DNA of 64,000 nucleotides from CAYRGC01 sp964601225 (GCA_964601225.1 CAZRMM010000002.1:54462-118461); one strand, 5' to 3'. Counted from the first letter of the stretch, positions 1 through 8,470 are shown. The notes: generated from the sequence alone by a model not told the origin. Translations and numbers: made by a program.

Positions 1-720
1 TCCATTCTCGCTTGCAAGGAAGCACTTGAGGAATCCGGAGGCGACCAGGAGAAGGCCATTGAAATTCTCCGCAAACGCGGCATCGCCCAGGCGGTGAAAA
101 AGGCCGATCGCGGCCAGAGCGAGGGCGGACTCTTCCTTGCCGAAAAGGCCGGAATGGCTGCCGTCGTCTGCGTCAAGTGTGAAACGGACTTCGTCGGACG
201 CTCCGACGCCTTCGTTGCCCTCGGCCAACAGATCGCCGACATGGTGGTGAAGGACGGCATGTCCGCCGCCAAAGCGAAGGCCCAGGCGATGATCCCGGAC
301 GCCATCAACAAACTCGGTGAGAACATCGGTCTCGGCGAAATGAACGAGATCTCCGCGCCGGTCATCGGCTCCTATGTCCACAGCAACCGCAAGATTGCGG
401 TGATCGTCGGCTTGGACGGGGGCGACACGGCGAAGGCTAAGGATGTGGCCATGCACGCCGCGGCCATGAATCCCCTCTATGTGACGCCGGAAGAGATCCC
501 CTCCGACGTCGTCGCGAAGGAGAAGGAAATCTGGAAGGAGCAGATGAAAAATGAGAAGAAGCCCGAGGCCGTCCTCGAGAAGATCATGCTCGGCAAGGAG
601 AAGAAGTTCCGCGAAGAGAACGCTCTCCTTAAGCAGCCGTTCGTGAAGGATCAGAACCAGTCCGTGGAGCAGTACCTCGCTGGCGCCAAGGTGAAGAGCT
701 ACTTGCGGATGACGGTCTAA
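1..720 (+). CDS. tsf: Elongation factor Ts, 5' truncated by window edge
   Basis: Guanine-nucleotide exchange factor that regenerates EF-Tu-GTP in the cytoplasm. The reading frame is open from base 1. It begins inside the N-terminal UBA-like region (ACKEALEESGGD, then EKAIEILRKRG) and continues through the conserved KADR and CVKCETDFVGRSD stretches to a typical C-terminal core ending VKSYLRMTV. About 239 codons are visible. The missing N-terminus should be roughly 20 residues, including the start and the CMDCKKAL-equivalent positions. A Met drawn at 94 would be an internal GTG inside a conserved helix, so it is not the start. A strong terminator follows 21 nt after the stop. rpsB would be the usual upstream neighbour but lies outside the window. 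Identification is secure. Confidence 0.97.
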   Translation, partial: SILACKEALEESGGDQEKAIEILRKRGIAQAVKKADRGQSEGGLFLAEKAGMAAVVCVKCETDFVGRSDAFVALGQQIADMVVKDGMSAAKAKAQAMIPDAINKLGENIGLGEMNEISAPVIGSYVHSNRKIAVIVGLDGGDTAKAKDVAMHAAAMNPLYVTPEEIPSDVVAKEKEIWKEQMKNEKKPEAVLEKIMLGKEKKFREENALLKQPFVKDQNQSVEQYLAGAKVKSYLRMTV

Positions 721-740
721 GCATTGCGTCTCGACTCGAA

Positions 741-765
741 AAGCGCGGCAGAGCCGCGCTTTTTT
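741..765 (+). terminator. Rho-independent terminator of tsf
   Basis: A perfect 9-bp stem (AAGCGCGGC, 741-749, with GCCGCGCTT, 753-761) closes a 3-nt loop and runs into six T residues. It lies 21 nt after the tsf stop codon. Confidence 0.93.
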
Positions 766-812
766 GTAACTCGCGAAGGCAGGCTTTGCCTGCCTGCAGC
801 GACTCTTTGCGG

Positions 813-857
813 GAAGGGTGGGTCCGCGGGAGGGACACCCGAGGTGGCCCTTCCGCG
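813..857. repeat. 45-bp intergenic repeat, copy 1
   Basis: This 45-bp block recurs at 7195-7239 with one mismatch (A837 versus G7219). It begins GAAGGGTGGGTCC and ends GGCCCTTCCGCG, so its outer arms are complementary (GAAGGG/CCCTTC). Both copies lie in the gap between convergent genes, a few bases after the stop codon of the minus-strand gene. Confidence 0.85.
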
Positions 858-861
858 CCAA

Positions 862-2514
862 TTACCACTTATGCCACGGCATCTCGATCTGATCGAGAGG
901 AATGTCGTCAATGGAAGCGGGCGAAGGCTTGAGAACCTTCGCGATCCTTCGACGAAGGGCAAGAGCCGATCCCACGGAAAGCATTCCCACGGTTCCGAGC
1001 GTGATACCGAGAGCCGTCTTGCCGCCGCCCGCGGAAGATTGCATCACCGGCGCTGCGGCATGCATGGCGGAAGAAGAAGACGCCCGCGCGACAACGGCAC
1101 CGCGACGACATTGGACGCAATTTGCACCGCCGTCACACTGTTCACCCGTGTCAATCACTCCGTCTCCACACGTGGGGAAACGACAAGTTCGGCGGCAATG
1201 GTCAGGTACCCGATCGGAGTTTTCGCTCGCGCTGTCACACTGTTCGCCGGCCTGGACGATACCGTCGCCGCATATCGCGATATGACATTCGTTACTGCAG
1301 GAATCGTTCGGAACGCGGTTACCGTCATCGCATTGCTCTCCAATCTGTATGATACCGTCGCCGCAACGGGCCTTTCGACACAGTGACGTACACGTATCGG
1401 CATCGGAATCATTGCCGTCGTCGCATTCTTCACCGCGCTGCACCGCGGCATCGCCGCAGCGGGGAACACGGCACTCGTTAGTGCAAAGATCGTTCTGGAT
1501 GCGATTCCCGTCATCGCACTCTTCGCCAAGATTGACGATGCCATCGCCGCACGTCGCGCGGTAGCAGGTATTGCTGCAATTGTCGTTCTGAATCTGATTG
1601 CCGTCGTCGCATTCCTCGCCGGTATTCAGAATGCCGTCACCGCAGCGGGAATACGAACACGTATTGCTGCAGTTGTCGTTCGGGATCCTGTTACCGTCAT
1701 CACATTCCTCACCGGGTTCGACGACGTGATTGCCACAAACGGGAACCGGCGTGAACAGGGTCGGCCCCATCGCGGGAGCGGAACTGGGAGCTTGCGAAGA
1801 AGACGAGGGGGGAGGAGGCGGAAGCGACGAGCTCTGTGCTTCACTGGAACTGGAAGAAGAAGCCGGTACGCTCGTCGCAGCGAAGGTAATGGGCTGAGCT
1901 GGAGGCAAGGGCGGTGCCTCGGAAGACGAAGCGGGAGCGGAGGAAGCCGCGGGAACAGCCGCGGGAACAGGCATGGGCGTCGCCGCAGCGGAAGCCACGG
2001 AAGATGCAACGGCGGCAGAGGAAGAGCATTTGTACACAAACGCCCATTTGCATCCGCCGGAGCAGCGCCCTGCTGCGTCACACACCGGAGGGGCACAGTA
2101 ACTTCCGCACTGTCCCCCGTTGCTCTTAAAGCGCGTCTCGGTCTTCAACTGTCCGGTCACCGGATCGACGACGTACACCTGCTCCGTCTGCGGCTCGCAC
2201 TCTTCGCCGATCTGCGGAGTGATGAGTGCGTCTCCGCAGTACAACATTCGACAATCCGTCGAACAATCGCTGTATCCGTTGAAGCGACCTTTATCGCATT
2301 CCTCGGAACCATCCACCACTCCGTTTCCGCATGTATCGCCTCCCGCCGCCCGCGAAGAAACAGTCACGCTCTGCGTCGGGCATCCCGGATACCCGTACGG
2401 CTTCCCAACACAATCCGTAATCACGTCCGCGGTGAGACGACTCGTCGCAAGCACAACCGTGACAGCGCTGAGCGCGCTCACGATGAGCCAAAGACGGTTA
2501 TGGAATTTGTTCAT
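862..2514 (-). CDS. Cysteine-rich DUF4215-repeat surface protein (550 aa)
   Basis: Predicted exported protein anchored at both ends. A hydrophobic segment near residues 9-28 acts as signal or anchor. A first Cys-rich region runs to about 165, followed by a long Ser/Ala/Pro linker (about 166-260). Seven consecutive DUF4215/Myxococcus-type repeats (pattern CGDGI-GEECDDGN-ND-CSN-C) reach about residue 480. A second hydrophobic helix near 500-520 is followed by RRR and a roughly 25-residue cytoplasmic tail. This is a smaller relative of the giant proteins at 32-64 kb. A TAGAAT box (2527-2532, minus strand) ends 12 bases before the ATG, giving a leader of only about 6 nt and no Shine-Dalgarno. Binding partner unknown; an adhesive or structural surface role is inferred from architecture only. 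Confidence 0.85.
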   Translation of the reverse strand: MNKFHNRLWLIVSALSAVTVVLATSRLTADVITDCVGKPYGYPGCPTQSVTVSSRAAGGDTCGNGVVDGSEECDKGRFNGYSDCSTDCRMLYCGDALITPQIGEECEPQTEQVYVVDPVTGQLKTETRFKSNGGQCGSYCAPPVCDAAGRCSGGCKWAFVYKCSSSAAVASSVASAAATPMPVPAAVPAASSAPASSSEAPPLPPAQPITFAATSVPASSSSSSEAQSSSLPPPPPSSSSQAPSSAPAMGPTLFTPVPVCGNHVVEPGEECDDGNRIPNDNCSNTCSYSRCGDGILNTGEECDDGNQIQNDNCSNTCYRATCGDGIVNLGEECDDGNRIQNDLCTNECRVPRCGDAAVQRGEECDDGNDSDADTCTSLCRKARCGDGIIQIGEQCDDGNRVPNDSCSNECHIAICGDGIVQAGEQCDSASENSDRVPDHCRRTCRFPTCGDGVIDTGEQCDGGANCVQCRRGAVVARASSSSAMHAAAPVMQSSAGGGKTALGITLGTVGMLSVGSALALRRRIAKVLKPSPASIDDIPLDQIEMPWHKW

Positions 2515-2560
2515 GAATTTCTCTTTATTCTACCAGAAATCTCTCCCTGAGAAAAGGGGT

Positions 2561-2579
2561 GGGTTTCCTCCCGAAACCC
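2561..2579 (-). terminator. Possible terminator after the 44-aa gene
   Basis: A 7-bp perfect stem (GGGTTTC, 2561-2567, with GAAACCC, 2573-2579) has a 5-nt loop. On the minus strand it is followed after a few C residues by TTTTC. It lies 54 nt downstream of the small gene at 2633-2767. The T tract is short and offset, so this is tentative. Confidence 0.4.
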
Positions 2580-2632
2580 GCATCGGCAAAGAGGGCGCGT
2601 CAGCACCCTCGTCGCTCTTATTGCCGAAGCAC

Positions 2633-2767
2633 TCAACGGAGGAGTTGGGCGGCCATCTCGGCAAACTCGGTTCCACCGGCGGTAGCCAGGGGGATCAAGA
2701 GCGCGAGGAAGACGCCGATGAGGCTTTCGGTGCGTGAAAGCGTGCGGGAGAGGGCGATCTTCTTCAT
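2633..2767 (-). CDS. Small single-pass membrane protein (44 aa)
   Basis: Short gene with no family I recognise. The protein starts MKKIALSRTLSRTE, then has one hydrophobic stretch (about residues 15-31, LIGVFLALLIPLATAGG) and a short amphipathic tail ending AQLLR. The basic N-terminus and central helix suggest a membrane-inserted peptide with N-in orientation, or a very short secreted peptide. The best evidence that it is real is a near-consensus promoter on the same strand (TTGACA-16 bp-TATAAT, 2801-2828), giving a leader of about 27 nt, with a possible hairpin terminator downstream at 2561-2579. It lies upstream of, and codirectional with, the DUF4215 surface protein. A pilin-like or regulatory small-protein role is only speculation. 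Confidence 0.6.
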   Translation of the reverse strand: MKKIALSRTLSRTESLIGVFLALLIPLATAGGTEFAEMAAQLLR

Positions 2768-2800
2768 GGGAAGAATTGGGAAGGAAATGTGTTTGATGCA

Positions 2801-2828
2801 ATTATAGCAGAATATTATTATTTGTCAA
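2801..2828 (-). promoter_or_regulatory. Strong sigma-70-type promoter for the 44-aa gene
   Basis: On the minus strand, TTGACA (2823-2828) is separated by 16 bp from a perfect TATAAT (2801-2806). The predicted start near 2794 gives a leader of about 27 nt before the ATG at 2767. Confidence 0.8.
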
Positions 2829-2873
2829 ATACACCCCCCACGCAGGCTGATAGACGGAGGACGCCAAAGCGAT

Positions 2874-2902
2874 TTTACTTCTCACGAAATTTCCGGTAGA
2901 AT
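2874..2902 (+). promoter_or_regulatory. Promoter giving a leaderless response-regulator mRNA
   Basis: TTTACT (2874-2879) and TAGAAT (2897-2902) are 17 bp apart. A start about 7 nt downstream falls on the ATG at 2910, so the transcript would be leaderless. The overlapping ATG at 2901 lies inside the -10 box and cannot be the start codon of this transcript. Confidence 0.6.
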
Positions 2903-2909
2903 GTGCCTT

Positions 2910-3278
2910 ATGACAAAAGGAAAAATTGTGATCGCCGAAGACGACGCCGTACTCCGCAGTCTCTATGTCAAGAAGTTTTCGGTGGAGGGTTACGAGGTCG
3001 TGACGGCAGAGGATGGCGAACAGGCGGTAAAGACGATTCAAGAGCAAAAGCCGAATATGGTCATCCTCGATATTCACATGCCGAAGATGGACGGATTCCA
3101 GGTGCTTCAGCAGTTCCCGAAGGCTTCCCGCACCTTCCCCGTGATCATGCTCACGAACTTCGACCAGTCCGACTTCAAGCTCAAAGCCATGGAGCTCGGC
3201 GCGGACGACTATTTCGTAAAGAAGGACATGACGATCAAGGCCCTGGTCGACATGGTGGGCCGGCACGCGCATCTGTAA
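2910..3278 (+). CDS. Single-domain response regulator (CheY-like receiver)
   Basis: A 122-residue stand-alone receiver domain with no output domain. All phosphotransfer residues are present: acidic pair D11/D12 (IAEDD), phospho-acceptor D54 in VILDIHMPKMDG, switch residue T82 (IMLTN) and conserved K104 (DYFVKKD). The domain ends at the usual length, so it is not truncated. No histidine kinase is adjacent, so its partner is unknown. It could relay phosphate to another protein or control motility or envelope machinery by protein contact. The ATG at 2910 was chosen because the upstream in-frame ATG (2901) overlaps the -10 hexamer. Confidence 0.93.
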   Translation: MTKGKIVIAEDDAVLRSLYVKKFSVEGYEVVTAEDGEQAVKTIQEQKPNMVILDIHMPKMDGFQVLQQFPKASRTFPVIMLTNFDQSDFKLKAMELGADDYFVKKDMTIKALVDMVGRHAHL

Positions 3279-3280
3279 GA

Positions 3281-3356
3281 CGTAAAAAACGCAAGAGACA
3301 TAAAGGTCGCACGGTTCTTTTTCGTCTTCTGCGTCTTTGCGCCCCGTGCGTCTTCG
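3281..3356. repeat. Low-complexity inverted repeat between convergent genes
   Basis: The left part (GACGTAAAAAACGCAAG) is purine-rich on the plus strand. The right part (TCTTCTGCGTCTTTGCG and CGTCTTCGTC) is its approximate complement, so the gap can form a long imperfect hairpin. It may serve as a bidirectional terminator. The period is irregular, unlike the 7-bp arrays at 26-32 kb. Confidence 0.45.
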
Positions 3357-4601
3357 TCACAACTTAAACCATGCCAACCAGCGCCGATACCAAGAAAGTG
3401 ACGGCGGAGAATCGACGGGTTCACTCTGAAGAATATCATCGCGGAGCACCCGGCGAAGCTTCAGAATGGCCGGAGATGTTTCCCCGCGCAAAAGAACATT
3501 CACTTCCCCCATGCTGTCGAGCGAGGAGGCCATGAAATTCGCCGATCCGACGAAGGCCGTCTCTTTGTCGATCAACATGATTTTCCCATGCACGATGCGC
3601 GGATAGTAAAACACTTGAACGCGCTTCTTATTCCCTCCTTCCAACAATCGGGCCACGGCCTGCTGATTCGCATTATGATGCAGATCTGGATCGGCCGGGA
3701 CGATGACCGTCACCCGGACCCCTTGTTTGCTGCGTTCCACAAGTGCGTCCACGATTTTTTGATCCGAGAAATAACAATGCTCGATGACAATCGTCTCTTT
3801 TGCCCGCGCGACGAGATCCATGACTACGGGTCGGATTTCGCGACGATGATCGACGTTCAGCACGAGACGTTCCGAATTCGTCGGCGACTGCACCTCACCG
3901 CGCGTGAGGTAGTGCTCAATAAAATGACTGCCGCGCAATTCAACCATGTAATCATGCCATTCCTGATCGTATTCATCCGCGATGTTCATTCCCGTCAGCA
4001 GGAAGATACGATCGTCGATGATAAACACCTTCGCATGATCGTTATGCGCTTCGAGCGTGATCTTGATGTTTTTGTGCCCCCAGAAACGCTTCCAAAGCGG
4101 GTCGGGCGATTGCTGCGTAGTGACGAAATCCTGATTCGTCTCGAAAAAATCTCCGACGGATTCCTTGAAGATTTCCACGCGTACCCCGCGATCGGCTATT
4201 TCGACCAATTCCTGCGCCATGCGTCTGCCGAGCTTGTCGTCTTTCCAGATGAACATCTGAATGACGACCGTGTGCTTTGCGCGACGAAGTAACCGAAATA
4301 TGCGCGGGAACGCTTCGCGGTCCACCCAGAGGCGCGGGCGATCAAGCCGACTGGCTTCCTGCAGAGGCTTCGGGGAATACAGAAGCACGGCAAATCGCAA
4401 CCGATAAAAAAGCTTCCAGCCGCTCACGCGTCGATGCCCGTGGGCGCCGAAAACATAACTATAGGCACCACGAACAATGGATCGCAAGGACCGCCGCTGG
4501 AAGAATTCATGGAAAGAAACGATAGTCTTGGCCTTGGAAAGAGCCCTCAGGCGCCTTCCAGTGTAGCGGACGGGTCGCACGCGAGGCCACGGAACGATCA
4601 T
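3357..4601 (-). CDS. Phospholipase D-family protein, cardiolipin synthase-like
   Basis: Two HKD motifs mark a PLD-superfamily enzyme: HAKVFIIDD (about residue 186) and HGKIMLIDK-GSANF (about residue 355). Each is preceded by the expected beta/alpha repeat. In the cardiolipin synthase branch the enzyme condenses phosphatidylglycerol or CDP-diacylglycerol-derived phosphatidyl groups to make cardiolipin at the membrane. The length (414 aa) and the lack of an N-terminal pair of transmembrane helices resemble ClsB rather than ClsA. A PLD-type nuclease is less likely because the protein is full two-domain size. The ATG at 4601 is preferred; an in-frame GTG lies at 4610. It diverges from the ATPase gene, with about 60 bp between the two start codons. 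Confidence 0.85.
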   Translation of the reverse strand: MIVPWPRVRPVRYTGRRLRALSKAKTIVSFHEFFQRRSLRSIVRGAYSYVFGAHGHRRVSGWKLFYRLRFAVLLYSPKPLQEASRLDRPRLWVDREAFPRIFRLLRRAKHTVVIQMFIWKDDKLGRRMAQELVEIADRGVRVEIFKESVGDFFETNQDFVTTQQSPDPLWKRFWGHKNIKITLEAHNDHAKVFIIDDRIFLLTGMNIADEYDQEWHDYMVELRGSHFIEHYLTRGEVQSPTNSERLVLNVDHRREIRPVVMDLVARAKETIVIEHCYFSDQKIVDALVERSKQGVRVTVIVPADPDLHHNANQQAVARLLEGGNKKRVQVFYYPRIVHGKIMLIDKETAFVGSANFMASSLDSMGEVNVLLRGETSPAILKLRRVLRDDILQSEPVDSPPSLSWYRRWLAWFKL

Positions 4602-4663
4602 CGCTGCCACTAGGGAAAAAGCGTGTTTTCTGCTAGAATGTTACGATACCGCTGAACTCCGAC

Positions 4664-7153
4664 ATGCAGCCCCTCATCCTGTCCATCGGCGCGCTCGCCT
4701 TCCTTGCCGGAGGCACCTACGCGTTTTTTGCTTTCATGCGGCGCAGTGCGGACCATCGGCGAGAAAAAGATCTCGTCTTCCTCCAGGTTCTCGTCCCGAA
4801 GAAAGAAAGTAAGGAAGACAAGGAAGTCGAATCGGAGCAGTTTTCCTCTGGAAAAGACTTCCGGGAGGTGCTTGGCATCATGGATCACCTGTACCAGTCG
4901 CTCCACAGCCTCTACTCAGGAAAATTCAAGACGCTCTGGCGCGGACGGAATTTTTTCTCGGTGGAATACGCCGCGCTCGCCGGTGAGATTCTCTTTTTCA
5001 TCGTGTGCCCGCGAAAGATCGCGCACCTGATCGAGAAGCAGATCACCTCGTTCTATCCGGACGTCATCGTCGACGAAGTGGAGGACTACAACATTTTCAC
5101 GAAGGAATCGGTGACGGCGACGGAGCTGCTCGTACCTGCGAAACACTGGACCTCCGCGTTCAAGACGTACCAGCAACTCAAGAGCGACCCGCTGAACACC
5201 ATCACGAACGCGTTCAGTAAGCTCGCGATCGACGAGGGTGCTGCGGTGCAGTTCGTTCTTCGTCCGGCGAAGCCGGGCTGGCAGAACAAGCTCCAGAAGG
5301 AAGCAGCCTCGCTCATCAACCCCAAGAAGAAATCGGGGAGCGCCTGGTGGAGCCCGCTGACGTGGATCCGCGCCGTCTTCAATATCCTCGGCGGCGACGA
5401 CTCCCCCGTCGATCTCAAGGAACAAGAACATTCGACGGGCGAACGTGTTTCCCAGGCCGTCGAGGAATACTCCAAAGCCATCGACGAAAAAGCGAGCAAC
5501 CCCGGGTACGAGACCGTAATCCGTCTCGTGACCTCGGCCAAGAGCCAGACCCGCGCTCAGACGCTTATGGAAGGCGTGGTGGCGGCGTTCTCGCAGTTCA
5601 ACGACGTGCGCGGCAACCGGCTGCGAAAAGCAAAGCTCGTCAACCACGCGCGTCTCGTGGAACAGTTCATCCGTCGCGCCCCATACCGCACGCCGTATCA
5701 GGCCCTGCGTTACCCGTCGCTTCTCCTCGGTACCACCGAGCTGGCGAGCTTCTTCCACCTGCCGAACATCAAGTACAACAAGGTCGAGACGATCAAGTGG
5801 CAAAACTACAAGACTGCCCCCGCCCCGAAGGACCTACCGGGCGACGGCCTCTTCCTCGGGCACAACGTGTACCGCGGCGAAAAGAAAAAGATCTTCATCG
5901 AAAATGAAGACCGCTTCCGGCACTTCTACATCATCGGTCAGACCGGTACGGGCAAATCGTCGATCATCCAGCTCATGGCGCGCCAGGACTTCCACAACGG
6001 CAAGGGCGTGTGCGTCGTGGATCCCCACGGCTCGCTCATCGAGGACTTGCTCCCCTACATCCCCCGCTCCAGAGCCGACGACGTCATCTACTTCAATCCC
6101 GCGGACATCGAGCGTCCCATGGGCTTCAACATCCTCGAGGGCAAGACCCCGGAGGAGAAAGACCTCATCGCCCTGGACGCCATGAACATGATGGTGAAGA
6201 TGTTCGGCGAAGAAATTTTCGGACCGCGCATTCAAGACTACTTCCGTAACGGCTGCCTCACCCTCATGGACGACGATGACGAGGGCGGCGCGATTACCGA
6301 CCTCGTGCGCCTCTTCACCGACGACGAGTGGCAGAAGTACAAGGTCGCCAAGGTGAAGAATCCCATCGTGCGCTCCTTCTGGGAGAAACAGATGGCAGCC
6401 ACCGGCCAGCGCGAGAAGCAGGAAATGATCCCCTACTTCGCCGCGAAGTTCGGCCAATTCACGACCAACACCCTCATCCGCAACATCGTCGGCCAAACCA
6501 AGAGTGCCTTCGACATGTCGGAAGTGATGAACTCCGGAAAGATCCTCCTCATGAACCTCTCGAAGGGTCTCATCGGCGACATCAACTCGAACCTCCTCGG
6601 TCTCATCGCGGTGAACAAGATCCAGGTGGCGGCCATGCGCCGCCAGCGCGAGGACGCGTCCAAGCGCAAGGACTTCTTCCTGTACATCGACGAGTTCCAG
6701 AACTTCGTCACACCCTCCATCGAATCGATCCTCTCCGAGGCGCGTAAGTACCGCTTGGGCCTCATTCTCGCCCACCAGTACCTCGATCAGCTCGAGAAGG
6801 AGAGCAAGCTCGCGGGCTCCGTGAGCCTGAAGGGCGCCATCTTCGGCAACGTGGGTTCCATGATGTTCTACCGCATCGGTCCCCAAGACGCGGAAGTGGC
6901 CGCCAAGCAGATGGCCCCGGCTTTCTCCGAAGCCGACCTCGTGAACTCCGACTTCTTGAAGGGCGCGATGAAGCTCTGCATCCATGGCCAGTCCTCGCGT
7001 CCGTTCTCGATCGACGTGCCCGCACCCTGGAAGGACAACACATACCAGAAGGACGCCCAGGCCGGCGAAGCATTCAAGCAGCTGTCTCGCTTGAAGTACG
7101 GCCGCGCAAAGGAATTCGTCGACCGAGAGATTCTGCGGAGAATCGGGTCGTAA
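4664..7153 (+). CDS. VirD4/TraG-like P-loop ATPase with N-terminal TM (829 aa)
   Basis: Membrane-anchored ATPase of the type IV coupling protein/HerA superfamily. One hydrophobic helix occupies residues 4-25. A roughly 350-residue N-terminal region with charged helices follows. The motor domain has Walker A GQTGTGKS (about 426-433), a VVDPHGSLIEDLL segment just after it, and Walker B FFLYIDEFQNF (about 670-680) followed by the LAHQYLDQL sensor region. The family couples ATP hydrolysis to DNA or protein transfer through an envelope channel. No other secretion genes, relaxase or oriT are nearby, so it is not evidence of an integrated conjugative element; similar stand-alone copies are common in CPR genomes (general knowledge). 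A TAGAAT box at 4634-4639 lies 25 nt before the start. Confidence 0.87.
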   Translation: MQPLILSIGALAFLAGGTYAFFAFMRRSADHRREKDLVFLQVLVPKKESKEDKEVESEQFSSGKDFREVLGIMDHLYQSLHSLYSGKFKTLWRGRNFFSVEYAALAGEILFFIVCPRKIAHLIEKQITSFYPDVIVDEVEDYNIFTKESVTATELLVPAKHWTSAFKTYQQLKSDPLNTITNAFSKLAIDEGAAVQFVLRPAKPGWQNKLQKEAASLINPKKKSGSAWWSPLTWIRAVFNILGGDDSPVDLKEQEHSTGERVSQAVEEYSKAIDEKASNPGYETVIRLVTSAKSQTRAQTLMEGVVAAFSQFNDVRGNRLRKAKLVNHARLVEQFIRRAPYRTPYQALRYPSLLLGTTELASFFHLPNIKYNKVETIKWQNYKTAPAPKDLPGDGLFLGHNVYRGEKKKIFIENEDRFRHFYIIGQTGTGKSSIIQLMARQDFHNGKGVCVVDPHGSLIEDLLPYIPRSRADDVIYFNPADIERPMGFNILEGKTPEEKDLIALDAMNMMVKMFGEEIFGPRIQDYFRNGCLTLMDDDDEGGAITDLVRLFTDDEWQKYKVAKVKNPIVRSFWEKQMAATGQREKQEMIPYFAAKFGQFTTNTLIRNIVGQTKSAFDMSEVMNSGKILLMNLSKGLIGDINSNLLGLIAVNKIQVAAMRRQREDASKRKDFFLYIDEFQNFVTPSIESILSEARKYRLGLILAHQYLDQLEKESKLAGSVSLKGAIFGNVGSMMFYRIGPQDAEVAAKQMAPAFSEADLVNSDFLKGAMKLCIHGQSSRPFSIDVPAPWKDNTYQKDAQAGEAFKQLSRLKYGRAKEFVDREILRRIGS

Positions 7154-7194
7154 AGAACCTGCCCTGAGCAACTCCAAAGAAGCGACGATGAATC

Positions 7195-7239
7195 GAAGGG
7201 TGGGTCCGCGGGAGGGACGCCCGAGGTGGCCCTTCCGCG
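7195..7239. repeat. 45-bp intergenic repeat, copy 2
   Basis: Copy of the block at 813-857 with a single mismatch. It sits between the convergent ATPase and SLH-sortase genes, ending 10 nt from the sortase stop codon, and may act as a 3' end structure for one or both. Confidence 0.85.
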
Positions 7240-7249
7240 AAGCGAAGCG

Positions 7250-8437
7250 TTAGCGCAGCGCCACCGCCGTGACCGGTCTCGCATGCACCAGAAGTCGCGT
7301 CGTCGTGGAATCAGGCGGCCAGCAGGTGAAGAGAATGAGCTCTTCTCCGGTGCCCATGAAGGGCGAGACGTCCTTCGGATCGATCTGGTTCTGGCTCGCT
7401 GCCTCGTAGATATACATCTTGCCATCGAAGGTCACGTACACGCGGTCTCCGGGCGCGAGCTCGTTCACGCGGCGGAAGATGCGGGTGTACTGGGACACGT
7501 CCCACGAGTAACCGCTCGAGTGACCGTAGATCACGACCTTGCCGTCGTTGCCGGGGAAACTGAAGAGATGACCGACACCCTGCTGGAGCGGCGCCAGTAG
7601 GCCCTCGCTCGTGAGAGCATCGGACGGATGCGTCACCTTAAGATCCTTGATACCGAGCTTCGGGATTGTAATGGCGAAATCGAGTGACGAGCGGTATTGC
7701 AGCTCGTCCTGCGAGTAACTGCCCTGGCGCACAGGGCTCGGTGGAGGCTGTTGATACTGCATCTGATTGTTTTGCATCGTCAGGGGATTCGTTGAACCTC
7801 CCTGGTAATTGGCAAGTTCGGGCGGATCCTGGAATGCATTGAGATTTTGACTGAGGACGATTTCGAGGCGATAGACGATATCGAAGAATTGACCTCGCGA
7901 CATCGGCGAGCTGACATCCCAACGGTCCCCACGGAAAAGCAGGTTCCTTTGCACGGCAACATCGAGATATGGCTGGTACCACTGTTGCCCCTGGGGCGCA
8001 CTGGCCTGCATCCCGTACGAACGCAAAATCATGCCGAGCGCCTCGGGAAAGAGAATCTGGTTCTCCGGATGGAAGGAACCGTCCGGATAGCCGGTGATCA
8101 TGCCGGCATCCCGTGCCGCAGCGACATACGGATCAAACCACTGACCATAGCCCACATCGGCGAAAACGTGCGTGTCACGCGATCGGTAGTCATTCACGCG
8201 CTGGATATACTCGGGACGGGACTGCAGAAGGACTTTTACCGCTTCCGCGCGATTGATGCCCGTATTGGGGCGCCCCGTGCCGTCGGGATAGCCTTGTACC
8301 ATGCCGCGACCGGTCAGATGGTCATACGCCCACGTAAAACGCGTACCTTGCACATCCGGATACGCGGCGAGGGCCACATTCGGAACGAGCGAGACCAAGA
8401 ATGCGATGGCGATGCCGGAACTGAGGAGGCGGCGCAT
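7250..8437 (-). CDS. SLH-domain sortase (395 aa)
   Basis: Secreted fusion protein. A signal peptide (residues 1-24, ending NVALA) leads into three S-layer-homology repeats (about 25-70, 85-135 and 137-180; motifs GYPDG and NRAEAVKVLL). A polar Gln/Pro/Ser linker follows, then a C-terminal sortase domain (about 245-395). The sortase catalytic set is visible: His in VIYGHSSG, Cys in ILFTCWPP, Arg in TTTRLLVHA. The SLH part should hold it on a secondary cell-wall polymer, and the sortase part would cleave and attach exported substrates. Candidate substrates are the surface proteins in this window, though none has a canonical LPXTG. A near-consensus promoter lies at 8471-8498, with about 27 nt of leader. 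Confidence 0.88.
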   Translation of the reverse strand: MRRLLSSGIAIAFLVSLVPNVALAAYPDVQGTRFTWAYDHLTGRGMVQGYPDGTGRPNTGINRAEAVKVLLQSRPEYIQRVNDYRSRDTHVFADVGYGQWFDPYVAAARDAGMITGYPDGSFHPENQILFPEALGMILRSYGMQASAPQGQQWYQPYLDVAVQRNLLFRGDRWDVSSPMSRGQFFDIVYRLEIVLSQNLNAFQDPPELANYQGGSTNPLTMQNNQMQYQQPPPSPVRQGSYSQDELQYRSSLDFAITIPKLGIKDLKVTHPSDALTSEGLLAPLQQGVGHLFSFPGNDGKVVIYGHSSGYSWDVSQYTRIFRRVNELAPGDRVYVTFDGKMYIYEAASQNQIDPKDVSPFMGTGEELILFTCWPPDSTTTRLLVHARPVTAVALR

Positions 8438-8470
8438 TGGAGTCGGAATGGAGACGAAGATTGGCAGCCA

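Noticed and set aside
4664..7153. Integrated conjugative element or type IV secretion locus
   Set aside because: Only one VirD4/TraG-like ATPase is present; no relaxase, VirB4/VirB-type genes, integrase, att site or tRNA is seen around it.
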